From contig CAJLYO010000031.1 in NCBI GenBank assembly GCA_905210885.1, positions 1-11,540 of the forward strand: a DNA stretch of 11,540 nt, given 5' to 3'. The first letter of the stretch is position 1; every line of letters starts with the position of its first letter. A program made the translations under genes and the position numbers. Of this stretch, positions 1 through 6,745 are shown piece after piece. The notes below the pieces were generated by a model that was not told the origin of the DNA, made no database searches, and worked only from the letters and a program-made list of their open reading frames with translations. Source of the stretch: an uncultured Eubacteriales bacterium. Its GTDB lineage: Bacteria; Bacillota; Clostridia; Monoglobales; Firm-18.

Positions 1-318
1 CGCCATTTTGCCTATATGCACACGAAAGCTTGAGCGGTCGGCATTCGCCGTAAACGAGAGTCCCTCAAGGGGGTCTGCGTCGCGTTTTTTCACAAGGTGG
101 GAAAAAACAGTGTCGTTTCCGGTCATAACTTTAAAATCCGTTATTATTTCGCAGTCGGAAATAGGAAAAAGAAAACTTGCGTCAACAACCTTTTCCGATG
201 TATTACAGAATTTCTGGCGGATTTTGAAAAGCCCGAAATCCTCCGTTACATCGGCAAAACATTCTACGGATTTTACGCAGATTCCGAAGCCCTGCTCATC
301 GGTAAGTCCGAAAGGCAT
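1..318 (-). CDS. VIT-domain protein, N-terminal part (runs off left edge)
   Basis: Open frame of 106 codons from an ATG at 318, still open at the window edge, so the C-terminus is missing. Residues about 13-81 read like a VIT domain (vault protein / inter-alpha-trypsin, PF08487): a beta-rich run with KIRQKFCNTS (32-41), then an acidic/aromatic strand with SFLFPISDCEI (48-58), and a segment ending VKKRDADP (76-83), where VIT domains usually carry a Lys/Arg-Asp-Ala motif. In bacteria VIT domains normally precede a von Willebrand A domain; that part would lie beyond the edge, so a VIT-VWA protein is an inference. There is no signal peptide at this start. A Shine-Dalgarno-like AGGGTGA (331-325) lies 6 nt before the ATG and overlaps the stop codon of the upstream stalk-domain gene (11 nt between genes), which suggests a single transcript. 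An in-frame TGA at 327-325 rules out a longer start. Confidence 0.72.
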   Translation of the reverse strand, partial: MPFGLTDEQGFGICVKSVECFADVTEDFGLFKIRQKFCNTSEKVVDASFLFPISDCEIITDFKVMTGNDTVFSHLVKKRDADPLEGLSFTANADRSSFRVHIGKMA

Positions 319-329
319 TGCTTGTCACC

Positions 330-812
330 CTATTTCGATGTCACTATTGCCGTGTTTGTCGGCTCGTCATAATTAACGTCATAGCCCAGCATCTCATACA
401 TAATTCTTACCGGGACAAACGTTCTGTCATTGCGTAAAACCGGTGTAACGTCAAAGGAATACGGAGTACCGTTAAAGGAATAACCCGTGTTTCCCAGCTG
501 CATTGCCAAAACATCATTTGTTGATGCGTTAACGGCTATAATTGTTTCCGTTTCGTCATCATAATTTACCGCAAAGCCGTTATCCTCCAAAATTGCACGC
601 AGAGGCACGAAAATTCTGTCGCTTTCTTCAAAAGGCTTGGGCGAATACACCTTTTCCTCACCGTCAACCGTTATTTTCGGACTTTTCACAAGTGTCAGCT
701 TTATTGTAACGGAATCTTTGTCCGTGTCAACAACGGTACCTGTGATATCGTCTGCAAAGGCAGTAGAAATGCACAAAACCAGTGCCGCGATAAGTGCTGC
801 TGCTTTTTTCAT
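330..812 (-). CDS. Secreted copper amine oxidase N-terminal ('stalk') domain protein
   Basis: A 160-residue exported protein. The N-terminus is a clear signal peptide: two lysines, a hydrophobic run of about 15 residues, then A-F-A before Asp-Asp, giving predicted cleavage after residue 20. The mature part carries the copper-amine-oxidase-N fold (PF07833), recognised by its paired repeats RIFVPLR (66-72) and RTFVPVR (130-136), each followed by a Gly-aromatic and an acidic Asn-Tyr-Asp segment. Despite its name the domain does not imply amine oxidase activity: no catalytic domain is present. In Firmicutes such domains are common in cell-surface or envelope proteins of unknown role. The ATG at 812 is preferred: AGAAAGGA (830-823) sits about 10 nt upstream, whereas an in-frame TTG at 821 lies too close to it. 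It is the first gene of a minus-strand unit with the VIT-domain gene. Confidence 0.85.
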   Translation of the reverse strand: MKKAAALIAALVLCISTAFADDITGTVVDTDKDSVTIKLTLVKSPKITVDGEEKVYSPKPFEESDRIFVPLRAILEDNGFAVNYDDETETIIAVNASTNDVLAMQLGNTGYSFNGTPYSFDVTPVLRNDRTFVPVRIMYEMLGYDVNYDEPTNTAIVTSK

Positions 813-838
813 GGTTATCAAATCCTTTCTTTAAAACT

Positions 839-867
839 ATTATACTAAAAAAACTTGCAAAATTCAA
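839..867 (-). promoter_or_regulatory. Sigma-A-type promoter for the stalk/VIT unit
   Basis: Read on the minus strand: -35 TTGAAT (867-862), a 17-bp spacer, and a perfect -10 TATAAT (844-839). Predicted transcription start is near 832, giving a leader of about 20 nt to the ATG at 812. Confidence 0.75.
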
Positions 868-883
868 CACAAAATGCTAAAAT
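855..883 (+). promoter_or_regulatory. Candidate sigma-A-type promoter for the kinase-like gene
   Basis: -35 TTGCAA (855-860, 4 of 6 consensus bases), 17-bp spacer, -10 TAAAAT (878-883, 5 of 6). It would start transcription near 890, about 30 nt before the ATG at 920. Its -35 lies inside the divergent minus-strand promoter, so the two may compete for polymerase. Confidence 0.5.
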
Positions 884-919
884 TAATATACAAAATACGG
901 AAAGGGGCTTTTTCAATTT

Positions 920-1699
920 ATGAATTACGTTGAAATGTGCCGTGTTTTGCACGACACAAACCAAAATGTTGCAAATATAAAGCTTGTTGCATCTCTTATA
1001 CTCAGAAAACTTTACAACGGCGGCATAGAGCCGGAGGAGCTTGAAAAAAACTTAATGAAAATTCAGGATAGCTGCACCTATTATTTCCAGTGTGCGGACA
1101 ATCTGCGTTACCGTGAGGCGTATATCGAAAATCCGCCTCAGCCATTTTACACTTCACGTAACCTGGGTGAGTACTGCAATAACTACGTTTCGGCTTTGGA
1201 ACCGGTTATTAAAACCCATGAAATAGATTTTGATTTTAAGCTTTCAAATCCGGATGACTTTTTCGTGTGTGATTATGAAAAAATAACGCTTATCCTTAAC
1301 AATCTCATGAACAACGCGGTAAGATATAACAATAAGGAGAAAAAGCATGTCAGTCTATCGGTGTACATAAAGAGCGGATTTTTATACTTGTCCGTAAAGG
1401 ATAACGGTATCGGCATACCAAAAAAAGAAATATGCCGTGTTACGGACTTCGGCTACCGTGCAAGCAACGCAAAGGATGTGTGCACATCCGGCTGCGGTTA
1501 CGGACTGAATGTTTCATCGCTGATGATTGATTCGCTGTACGGAGAGATGAAAATCAAATCAAAGCCCGATGAGGGAAGTGAGTTTATCGTTTGCTTCCCC
1601 GAAGGCAGAATAACCGGATTTGAATCACCCGGAGCAGAAATTAAGGCACTGAATGAGGAAAATATGGAGCTTGCGTTCAGCAGTCTGAGTCTGGAATAA
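920..1699 (+). CDS. Cytosolic sensor histidine kinase-like protein (HATPase_c)
   Basis: A 259-residue protein with a C-terminal GHKL ATPase domain and no membrane segment or recognisable sensor domain. Visible ATP-site motifs are the N box NNLMNNAVRYN (127-137), G1 box DNGIGI (161-166), an F-box-like TDFGYR (175-180) and G2 box GCGYGL (191-196), in the right order and spacing for an active kinase fold. The first 60 residues are helical and carry His11-Asp12 followed by a Thr-Asn and a hydrophobic run, a plausible dimerisation/phosphoacceptor helix; that His11 is the phosphorylated residue is inference. The last ~30 residues, after the ATPase fold, have no recognised domain. No response regulator is adjacent, so the target is unknown. 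AAAGGGG (901-907) lies 12 nt before the ATG. The 3' end overlaps the convergent membrane-protein gene by 23 bp. It could instead act as an anti-sigma-type or phosphorelay kinase. Confidence 0.82.
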   Translation: MNYVEMCRVLHDTNQNVANIKLVASLILRKLYNGGIEPEELEKNLMKIQDSCTYYFQCADNLRYREAYIENPPQPFYTSRNLGEYCNNYVSALEPVIKTHEIDFDFKLSNPDDFFVCDYEKITLILNNLMNNAVRYNNKEKKHVSLSVYIKSGFLYLSVKDNGIGIPKKEICRVTDFGYRASNAKDVCTSGCGYGLNVSSLMIDSLYGEMKIKSKPDEGSEFIVCFPEGRITGFESPGAEIKALNEENMELAFSSLSLE

Positions 1700-2882
1700 T
1701 TTTAATGTAAGGCATATCGTATTTCCCTGTATATGCGCGCACCGCACCGGTAAGCGCCCAGTCGGAGGAGCCTGCCCCCAGTATAAACTGCGCAAAATCC
1801 TTTCTTGTACGGATATTGCGCGGCGGCAGTCCTTCCGCGGGCGTACCGGCGGCGGTGCTTTTTATTATTTGCATGTCGGCATAATAATTAATTCGGTACG
1901 CATTTAAATCCGCGGCGGAGGAAAGAATAAAAACCGCGGCAAGAATCGGAGTAAGAATCCTTCGTATGCGTTGCCCGAAAATGCTGTCAAAAGCAAGACT
2001 TAGGCCAATCATGGGGATGAAAAGAGAACGAAAGCCTATCGTAGGATTTTTAAGAAAAATAAACGGCAGTATTCCGCCGATTGCGTAAATAACGCCGATA
2101 ATAACGCCTTTTGCCGAAGGCTTTCCGCTGTCGGTTAAACATAACGCCGAGCACAAAAGCACGGCGGCAAAAAACGCCGCGCCGGGGATTTCAAGCCAAT
2201 TCCAAAGAGTTAGCATTTTTGAGAATGTTTTAATACATTGGGGAGTAAAGCCAAAACTCATTCTTTCGCCGAAGCTTCCGCCGCCTGCAAATTCAAGGTA
2301 ATACGAAACGTATAAACAACCTGTCAGAAACAGCGGATAAAGCAATTTTCCGCGTTTGGTACAAAGCGCCGCCGCGGCGGCAAGCATAAATGAAAATACT
2401 GCGCACTGCTCATAAAACAGAAGGGATATTATAAAAAGCAGATAAAACGGGAGCATTTTGTTTTTTAACATGCACAAGACAGCACATGACGCCAAAAATA
2501 CCGGAACTATTATACGCCCCGAGGCTGAAATCCAGTAGCTTGCCTCAATGTTTAACGGGCACAGCATATAGCAGACAGCAAACAAAAGCCCCGTTTTCAT
2601 GCCGCAGGCTTCAAATATCTTTATAAGTAAATAAGCGCTCAGACAGTGCATAAGCGTTATTGCAAAAAATGACGCGTTTTTATTTATGCTCCATACGTAA
2701 ATGTCAAAAAGAGCCGCAAGGGGGCGCTGGCGCCAGAGTCCTAATTTAACGTAAATTCCGGGCATGTTCGGGTAGCAGTCAAGCTGTATATAATCGTCCA
2801 AAAGCGGATAATAATAAAAACCGAAAACGGACATTCTTAAAAGGCCGCATGTAATAATTGTAAAAAGACGTTTATCCTTCAT
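1677..2882 (-). CDS. Polytopic membrane protein, probable GT-C-type glycosyltransferase
   Basis: A 401-residue integral membrane protein with roughly ten hydrophobic helices (approximate spans 7-25, 72-92, 97-111, 124-138, 145-157, 160-174, 180-197, 234-250, 258-277, 310-325) and a soluble tail from about 326. After the first helix comes an acidic motif, PLLDDYIQLD (26-35); GT-C enzymes, which move sugars from polyprenyl-phosphate donors on the outer membrane face, carry such a D/E motif in their first extracytoplasmic loop. I cannot assign a specific family from sequence alone. The start ATG overlaps the stop of the upstream family-2 glycosyltransferase by 4 nt, implying translational coupling and a shared pathway: that enzyme would make the lipid-linked sugar and this one would transfer it to an envelope acceptor (inference). 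The soluble tail (326-401) has no motif I recognise. It could alternatively be a flippase or an uncharacterised membrane protein. Confidence 0.75.
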   Translation of the reverse strand: MKDKRLFTIITCGLLRMSVFGFYYYPLLDDYIQLDCYPNMPGIYVKLGLWRQRPLAALFDIYVWSINKNASFFAITLMHCLSAYLLIKIFEACGMKTGLLFAVCYMLCPLNIEASYWISASGRIIVPVFLASCAVLCMLKNKMLPFYLLFIISLLFYEQCAVFSFMLAAAAALCTKRGKLLYPLFLTGCLYVSYYLEFAGGGSFGERMSFGFTPQCIKTFSKMLTLWNWLEIPGAAFFAAVLLCSALCLTDSGKPSAKGVIIGVIYAIGGILPFIFLKNPTIGFRSLFIPMIGLSLAFDSIFGQRIRRILTPILAAVFILSSAADLNAYRINYYADMQIIKSTAAGTPAEGLPPRNIRTRKDFAQFILGAGSSDWALTGAVRAYTGKYDMPYIKIIPDSDC

Positions 2883-3538
2883 TTTTCCGCCCTCATTTTT
2901 ACTATGTCAAGCGCCATGCGCAAGGCAGGACGGAGCCTGACACCCGACCCCTTACGGTGAATCATTACAGCGGGTTTTTGAACGACGGAAAAGCCGTTTT
3001 TTTCCGCAAGCATAAGTATTTCCGTATCGAAAGCAAAGCCGTCTGTTGTACTTTCGGAAAACAAGGCCTTATATGCTTTTTTGTCAAAGCCTTTTATTCC
3101 GCACTGTATGTCACGGGCTTTTATGCCTAAAAGCAGCTTTGCGGCGCTGTTGTACGCACACGAGCATATTTTCCGCATAACGGGATATTTTCCGTTTCTT
3201 TCGCCTATGATAACATCACATTCTGAAAACAGAGGGCGGTTTGCCGCGAAAAATTCGGGGTCGTACGATAAGTCACAGTCGGTAAAAAACGCCCAGTCCC
3301 CTTCGGCATACTTCATGCCGGCACGAACTGCCGCGCCTTTGCCTCTGTTTTTTCCCAGAGATATTAAAGTTACGTTTTCCTCTGCAAGAAGGCTCAGCGT
3401 ACCATCGGTGCTGCCGTCGTCAACTGCAATTATTTCGTATTTTTCAAAACTTTCGCTTAAGACTTGTTTAAGCCGCTCAAGACTTCTTGCGGCAGTTTCT
3501 TTTTCATTGTAAACCGGCACGATTACGGATATATACAA
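2879..3538 (-). CDS. Family 2 glycosyltransferase, dolichyl/polyprenyl-phosphate sugar synthase type
   Basis: A 219-residue GT-A fold glycosyltransferase with no membrane helix. Motifs in order: VPVYNE (7-12) at the first strand; VDDGSTDGT (39-47) binding the nucleotide; NRGKGAAVRAGM (64-75); the metal-binding DxD in TDCDLSYDPE (86-95, Asp87 and Asp89); RDIQCGIKGF (142-151); and GFAFDTE (167-173) with the putative catalytic acidic residues. The RD-x-QCG-x-KGF block is typical of the DPM1/ALG5-like branch, which transfers a sugar from UDP or GDP to a polyprenyl phosphate on the cytoplasmic membrane face. The sugar cannot be told from sequence. Translation starts at TTG (3538-3536), set by a strong AGGAGG (3553-3548) 9 nt upstream; no ATG fits. 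It is followed by a membrane protein with a 4-nt overlap, the usual donor-synthase/GT-C arrangement. Confidence 0.88.
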   Translation of the reverse strand: MYISVIVPVYNEKETAARSLERLKQVLSESFEKYEIIAVDDGSTDGTLSLLAEENVTLISLGKNRGKGAAVRAGMKYAEGDWAFFTDCDLSYDPEFFAANRPLFSECDVIIGERNGKYPVMRKICSCAYNSAAKLLLGIKARDIQCGIKGFDKKAYKALFSESTTDGFAFDTEILMLAEKNGFSVVQKPAVMIHRKGSGVRLRPALRMALDIVKMRAEK

Positions 3539-3547
3539 AGCGTTTCG

Positions 3548-3553
3548 CCTCCT
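3548..3553 (-). promoter_or_regulatory. Ribosome binding site fixing a TTG start
   Basis: AGGAGG on the minus strand, 9 nt before the TTG at 3538. It is the only good ribosome-binding site near the conserved start of the glycosyltransferase (first strand VIVPVYNE), so the TTG start is well supported. Confidence 0.8.
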
Positions 3554-3572
3554 TTTAAGTTATTATTGTGCA

Positions 3573-3596
3573 AAAAACCGTTATTTATCGGTTTTT
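3573..3596. repeat. Inverted repeat between the glycosyltransferase gene and pta
   Basis: Arms AAAAACCG (3573-3580) and CGGTTTTT (3589-3596) around an 8-nt AT-rich loop. On the minus strand the second arm runs into six Ts, so it resembles a weak terminator or attenuator in the leader of the glycosyltransferase pair. It also ends 6 bp before the -35 of the pta promoter, so it could be an operator. The stem has only three G-C pairs. Confidence 0.4.
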
Positions 3597-3602
3597 GGGG
3601 TA

Positions 3603-3631
3603 TTTACATTTTTGAAAAATAGTGGTATAAT
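3603..3631 (+). promoter_or_regulatory. Strong sigma-A-type promoter for pta-ackA
   Basis: -35 TTTACA (3603-3608, 5 of 6), 17-bp spacer, -10 TATAAT (3626-3631, perfect) preceded by TGG, an extended -10 element. Transcription would start near 3638, about 28 nt before the pta start codon. Confidence 0.85.
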
Positions 3632-3666
3632 GAAATTTATAAGATTTACGAAAGGAAATGAAAATA

Positions 3667-4671
3667 ATGAGCAAGTTTTTGGACAGAATCAAAGAACGCG
3701 CAAAATCAGACAAAAAAACAATCGTTCTTCCGGAATCCATGGACGCAAGAACTTTTGAAGCTACGGAAAAAATCCTTAAAGAGGGTATAGCAAACCTTAT
3801 AATTATAGGTACACCCGAGGAAATCGAAAAAAACAGCAAGGGATACGATATTTCCGGCGCAAAAATCATAGACCCCTTTACTTATGAGAAAACTGAGGAT
3901 TACATTAACCTTTTTGTTGAACTCAGAAAAGCAAAGGGCTTGACATACGAGGACGCAAAAAAACAGGCTCTCGGCGATTATATGTACTATGCCTGCCTTA
4001 TGGTTAAAGCAGGCGACGCGGACGGCGTTGTGTCCGGTGCATGTCATTCAACGGCAAACACACTGCGTCCCTCGCTTCAGATTATTAAAACAAAGCCCGG
4101 TGTTAAGCTTGTTTCGGCATTTTTCTTAATGGTAGTACCGGACTGCGAGTACGGCTCAAACGGAACGTTCATCTTTGCTGACAGCGGTCTTGAGCAGAAC
4201 CCCGACCCGGAAAAACTTGCGGCAATCGCTGCATGCTCCGCGGAGTCATTTGAACTTCTTGCCGAGGACGACGCTTACGTGGCAATGCTTTCACACTCCA
4301 CAAAGGGCAGTGCAAAGCACGCAGATGTTGACAAGGTTGTAGAGGCTACAAGAATCGTTAAGGAAACATATCCCGAACTCCGTGTTGACGGCGAGCTGCA
4401 GCTTGACGCGGCAATTGTTCCTTCGGTCGGTGAGTCAAAAGCTCCCGGAAGCCCCGTTGCCGGCAAGGCAAACGTTTTGGTATTCCCCGACCTTGACGCA
4501 GGAAACATAGGTTACAAGCTTGTTCAGCGTCTTGCAAAGGCAGAGGCTTACGGACCTGTAACACAGGGTATCGCAAAGCCTATCAACGACCTTTCAAGAG
4601 GCTGCAGCGCAGACGATATCGTAGGTGTGTGCGCAATCACATGTGTTCAGGCGCAGGCAATGGATAAATAA
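3667..4671 (+). CDS. pta: Phosphate acetyltransferase
   Basis: Converts acetyl-CoA and phosphate to acetyl phosphate and CoA, the first step of the Pta-AckA route that yields acetate and ATP; cytosolic. The 334-residue length is that of the short, single-domain Pta family (about 330 residues), without the N-terminal regulatory domains of the enterobacterial enzyme. Active-site residues known from the Methanosarcina thermophila enzyme have counterparts offset by one: Arg134 (in NTLRP), Cys160 (PDCEYG), Ser310-Arg311 (DLSRGCS) and Asp317 (SADD). The family signature around DGVVSGACHSTANTLRP (119-135) is intact. ATG at 3667 is preferred over the in-frame ATG at 3658, because AAAGGA (3651-3656) is 10 nt from the former and only 1 nt from the latter. 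ackA follows after 20 nt, so the two form an operon behind the promoter at 3603-3631. Confidence 0.97.
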   Translation: MSKFLDRIKERAKSDKKTIVLPESMDARTFEATEKILKEGIANLIIIGTPEEIEKNSKGYDISGAKIIDPFTYEKTEDYINLFVELRKAKGLTYEDAKKQALGDYMYYACLMVKAGDADGVVSGACHSTANTLRPSLQIIKTKPGVKLVSAFFLMVVPDCEYGSNGTFIFADSGLEQNPDPEKLAAIAACSAESFELLAEDDAYVAMLSHSTKGSAKHADVDKVVEATRIVKETYPELRVDGELQLDAAIVPSVGESKAPGSPVAGKANVLVFPDLDAGNIGYKLVQRLAKAEAYGPVTQGIAKPINDLSRGCSADDIVGVCAITCVQAQAMDK

Positions 4672-4676
4672 GACAA

Positions 4677-4682
4677 AAGGAG
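4677..4682 (+). promoter_or_regulatory. Ribosome binding site of ackA
   Basis: AAGGAG in the 20-nt pta-ackA gap, 9 nt before the ackA ATG. It indicates independent initiation on the shared mRNA. Confidence 0.75.
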
Positions 4683-4691
4683 AAAATTAAG

Positions 4692-5885
4692 ATGAAAATT
4701 TTAGTTATCAACGCCGGAAGCTCATCACTTAAATATCAGCTTATAGATATGGACAGCAGTGAGGTTATGGCAAAGGGTCTTTGCGAAAGAATAGGCATTG
4801 ACGGTTCGAGATTAAAGCATACTCCTGCCGGCAAGGACGCCGTTATTATCGAAAAGCCCATGAAAAATCATGCAGATGCAATTAACATGGTAATTGCCGC
4901 ACTTACAGACAGTGAACACGGCGTAATAAAGAGCATGGACGAAATATCGGCAGTAGGTCACCGCGTGGTGCACGGTGGTGAGTATATCAGCAAGTCCGTT
5001 GTTATCACAGACGAAGTTAAGGATATAATCAAGAAGTGCGTTGAGCTTGCTCCCCTTCATAACCCCGCAAACCTTATCGGTATCGAGGCATGCGAGGCTG
5101 CTATGCCCGGCGTTCCTCAGGTAGGTGTTTTCGACACTGCGTTCCATCAGACTATGCCTCCGGAGGCATATACTTATGCAATTCCCACAGAGTATTACAA
5201 GAAGTATAAAATCAGAAAGTACGGTTTCCACGGAACATCACATAAGTATGTTACACAGCGTGCTGCCGCAATGCTCGGCAAGGACGTAAATGATGTTAAC
5301 CTGGTAACATGCCACTTGGGCAACGGTTCAAGTATAACTGCTGTTAAAAACGGCAAATCGGTTGACACTTCAATGGGCTTTACTCCCCTTGCAGGTGTTC
5401 CCATGGGCACACGAAGCGGTGACATTGACCCGGCAATCGTTACATTTATTATGGAAAAAGACCACCTTACCGTTGAACAGGTAAACGAGGTTCTTAACAA
5501 GAAATCCGGCGTGCTGGGCGTTTCGGATTTAAGCTCTGATTTCCGTGATTTGTCAGACGCTAAAGAGCATGGCAACAAGCAGGCAGAGCTTGCGGAAAAG
5601 ATGTTTATGTATTCCGTTAAAAAGCGCATAGGTACGGCAATGGCTGTCCTTGGCAAAGTTGACGCGATAGTGTTCACGGCAGGCGTCGGCGAAAACAACG
5701 GCGAAGGCAGAGAGATGATTATGGAAGGTCTTGAAAACTTCGGCGCCGCTCTCGATAAGGAGAAAAACAAAATCCGCGGTATCGAGGCAGACGTAAGCGC
5801 TCCCGATGCAAAAATCAAGGTTTTAGTTATTCCCACAAATGAGGAGCTTATGATTGCAAAGGAAACAATGGAACTTGTAAAGTAA
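4692..5885 (+). CDS. ackA: Acetate kinase
   Basis: Phosphorylates ADP from acetyl phosphate to give ATP and acetate, completing substrate-level phosphorylation after Pta; reversible and cytosolic. At 397 residues it has the normal family length and belongs to the ASKHA (actin-like ATPase) fold. Catalytic residues defined in the M. thermophila enzyme are all present at near-identical positions: Asn7 (NAGSSS), Arg91 (VGHRVVHGGE), Asp148 (FDTAFH), His180 (FHGTSH), Arg241 (GTRSGDID) and Glu385 (TNEELMIA). The phosphate-binding HLGNGSS (208-214) and adenosine-site GVGENN (331-336) motifs are also intact. It is the second gene of the pta-ackA operon and is followed by a strong terminator. The DUF177 (YceD) and rpmF genes that often lie near ackA in related bacteria are absent here. 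No oddities were seen in the coding sequence. Confidence 0.98.
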   Translation: MKILVINAGSSSLKYQLIDMDSSEVMAKGLCERIGIDGSRLKHTPAGKDAVIIEKPMKNHADAINMVIAALTDSEHGVIKSMDEISAVGHRVVHGGEYISKSVVITDEVKDIIKKCVELAPLHNPANLIGIEACEAAMPGVPQVGVFDTAFHQTMPPEAYTYAIPTEYYKKYKIRKYGFHGTSHKYVTQRAAAMLGKDVNDVNLVTCHLGNGSSITAVKNGKSVDTSMGFTPLAGVPMGTRSGDIDPAIVTFIMEKDHLTVEQVNEVLNKKSGVLGVSDLSSDFRDLSDAKEHGNKQAELAEKMFMYSVKKRIGTAMAVLGKVDAIVFTAGVGENNGEGREMIMEGLENFGAALDKEKNKIRGIEADVSAPDAKIKVLVIPTNEELMIAKETMELVK

Positions 5886-5905
5886 TAGATACCAAACATA
5901 TTAAG

Positions 5906-5942
5906 AAAAGCATAAGGGAAGATAACGTCCCTTATGCTTTTT
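5906..5942 (+). terminator. Bidirectional intrinsic terminator after ackA
   Basis: Perfect 14-bp stem: arms 5906-5919 (AAAAGCATAAGGGA) and 5928-5941 (TCCCTTATGCTTTT), with an 8-nt loop and a T run at 5938-5942. The A run on the other side gives the same structure with a T tail on the minus strand, so it can also end the convergent gene, whose stop is at 5949. Confidence 0.92.
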
Positions 5943-5948
5943 GCATTT

Positions 5949-6680
5949 TTAAGAATTTTTGTTTGCCGCCTGGCGTTCAACGTACTTTAATATATGCTCT
6001 TTTAAGGTAAGCGGCGTCTTGAACGCAAGCCAAAAACGGAACTTCATTTTACTGCGTGCGGTCACTTCTCTTATCTGATATTTAAGCTCCTCATAGCGCA
6101 CGATTACTCCGTTTTCAATTGCGGCATTTCTGATTTTTGCAACAACATTAAAGCTGTAGAAAATATCAACGGCAAAGACGCCGAAAAACATTCCCACGAA
6201 AAAGGAAAACGCAAGATTCTGAGCAAGCCACATAACTGCGTTTCTGATGTATGGGTGTATCAGAATATAATAAACCATGCCCAAAAGCCCCCAAAAAAGC
6301 GAGTATTTCGGGCAGACTATGCCTTTATAATTAAGCCATTCATTTGAGTAATCCCAAAGCTTTACCTTCATGCCTACAATAAAAATCTTTCCGGCAATAA
6401 GCTCAAGCAGCGTCATGCAAAGCATCATGACAACAAACAGTATCGCCGCGGACAGCGCCGGCTTGTCCGATGGCAGATATGCGTCAAGAGATGCGATAAA
6501 GTACAAAAAACATAAACCGAAGCCGTAAAGCGGAAGATACGGACCTGTCAAAAATCCCGGGTTAATCCATCGTTTTTCCACGTTTTCGTGTGCCAAAAAC
6601 CTTCTGAAAAAAACCTCAAGCACCCAGCCGAACATGCTTCCTATTAAAAAAAGAAAGCATATAAAAAGTAATATAATCAC
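5949..6680 (-). CDS. PF06541-family membrane protein ('putative ABC transporter permease', CmpB-like)
   Basis: A 243-residue membrane protein of the PF06541 family, common in Firmicutes and named a type-IV ABC transporter permease without firm biochemical proof. Family signatures seen: GWVLE (18-22) in the first helix, NPGFLTGPYLPLYGFG (40-55), ELIAGKIF (93-100), and WDYS (109-112) followed by NYKGIVCPKYSLFWGLLG (117-134). Hydrophobic segments lie at about 2-20, 50-66, 76-97, 126-142 and 153-175; the last ~65 residues are basic, soluble and probably cytoplasmic. No ATPase partner is adjacent, so a transport role is doubtful and the substrate is unknown. Translation starts at GTG (6680-6678), fixed by GGAGGGG (6692-6686) 5 nt upstream. 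It appears to be a single-gene unit: a consensus promoter lies 20 bp upstream and the shared ackA terminator lies beyond its stop. Confidence 0.88.
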   Translation of the reverse strand: MIILLFICFLFLIGSMFGWVLEVFFRRFLAHENVEKRWINPGFLTGPYLPLYGFGLCFLYFIASLDAYLPSDKPALSAAILFVVMMLCMTLLELIAGKIFIVGMKVKLWDYSNEWLNYKGIVCPKYSLFWGLLGMVYYILIHPYIRNAVMWLAQNLAFSFFVGMFFGVFAVDIFYSFNVVAKIRNAAIENGVIVRYEELKYQIREVTARSKMKFRFWLAFKTPLTLKEHILKYVERQAANKNS

Positions 6681-6700
6681 AAAAACCCCTCCGTATGTCG

Positions 6701-6729
6701 ATTATATAATATCTTTTAAATTATGTCAA
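6701..6729 (-). promoter_or_regulatory. Consensus sigma-A promoter for the PF06541 gene
   Basis: On the minus strand: perfect -35 TTGACA (6729-6724), 17-bp spacer, perfect -10 TATAAT (6706-6701). This is a full 12-of-12 match with optimal spacing, ending 20 bp before the GTG start codon. Confidence 0.92.
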
Positions 6730-6745
6730 GATTAATAATTTTCTA

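Noticed and set aside
8..376. Plus-strand open frames at the left end
   Set aside because: The minus-strand reading gives a VIT-like domain in frame with a well-placed ribosome-binding site, while the plus readings resemble nothing and overlap the stalk-domain gene end.
2368..2381. Perfect GC-rich palindrome (GCCGCCGCGGCGGC)
   Set aside because: It encodes part of a poly-alanine run in a membrane helix of the 401-residue protein; alanine codons alone explain it.
3081..3512. Plus-strand open frame opposite the family-2 glycosyltransferase
   Set aside because: The minus-strand gene has all GT2 motifs and a strong ribosome-binding site; the plus reading is a shadow.
5195..5980. Long open frame antisense to ackA (261 codons)
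   Set aside because: It lies opposite a certain acetate kinase gene, its translation is Ser/Pro/Leu-rich with no family resemblance, and no ribosome-binding site supports it. It is a codon-bias shadow.
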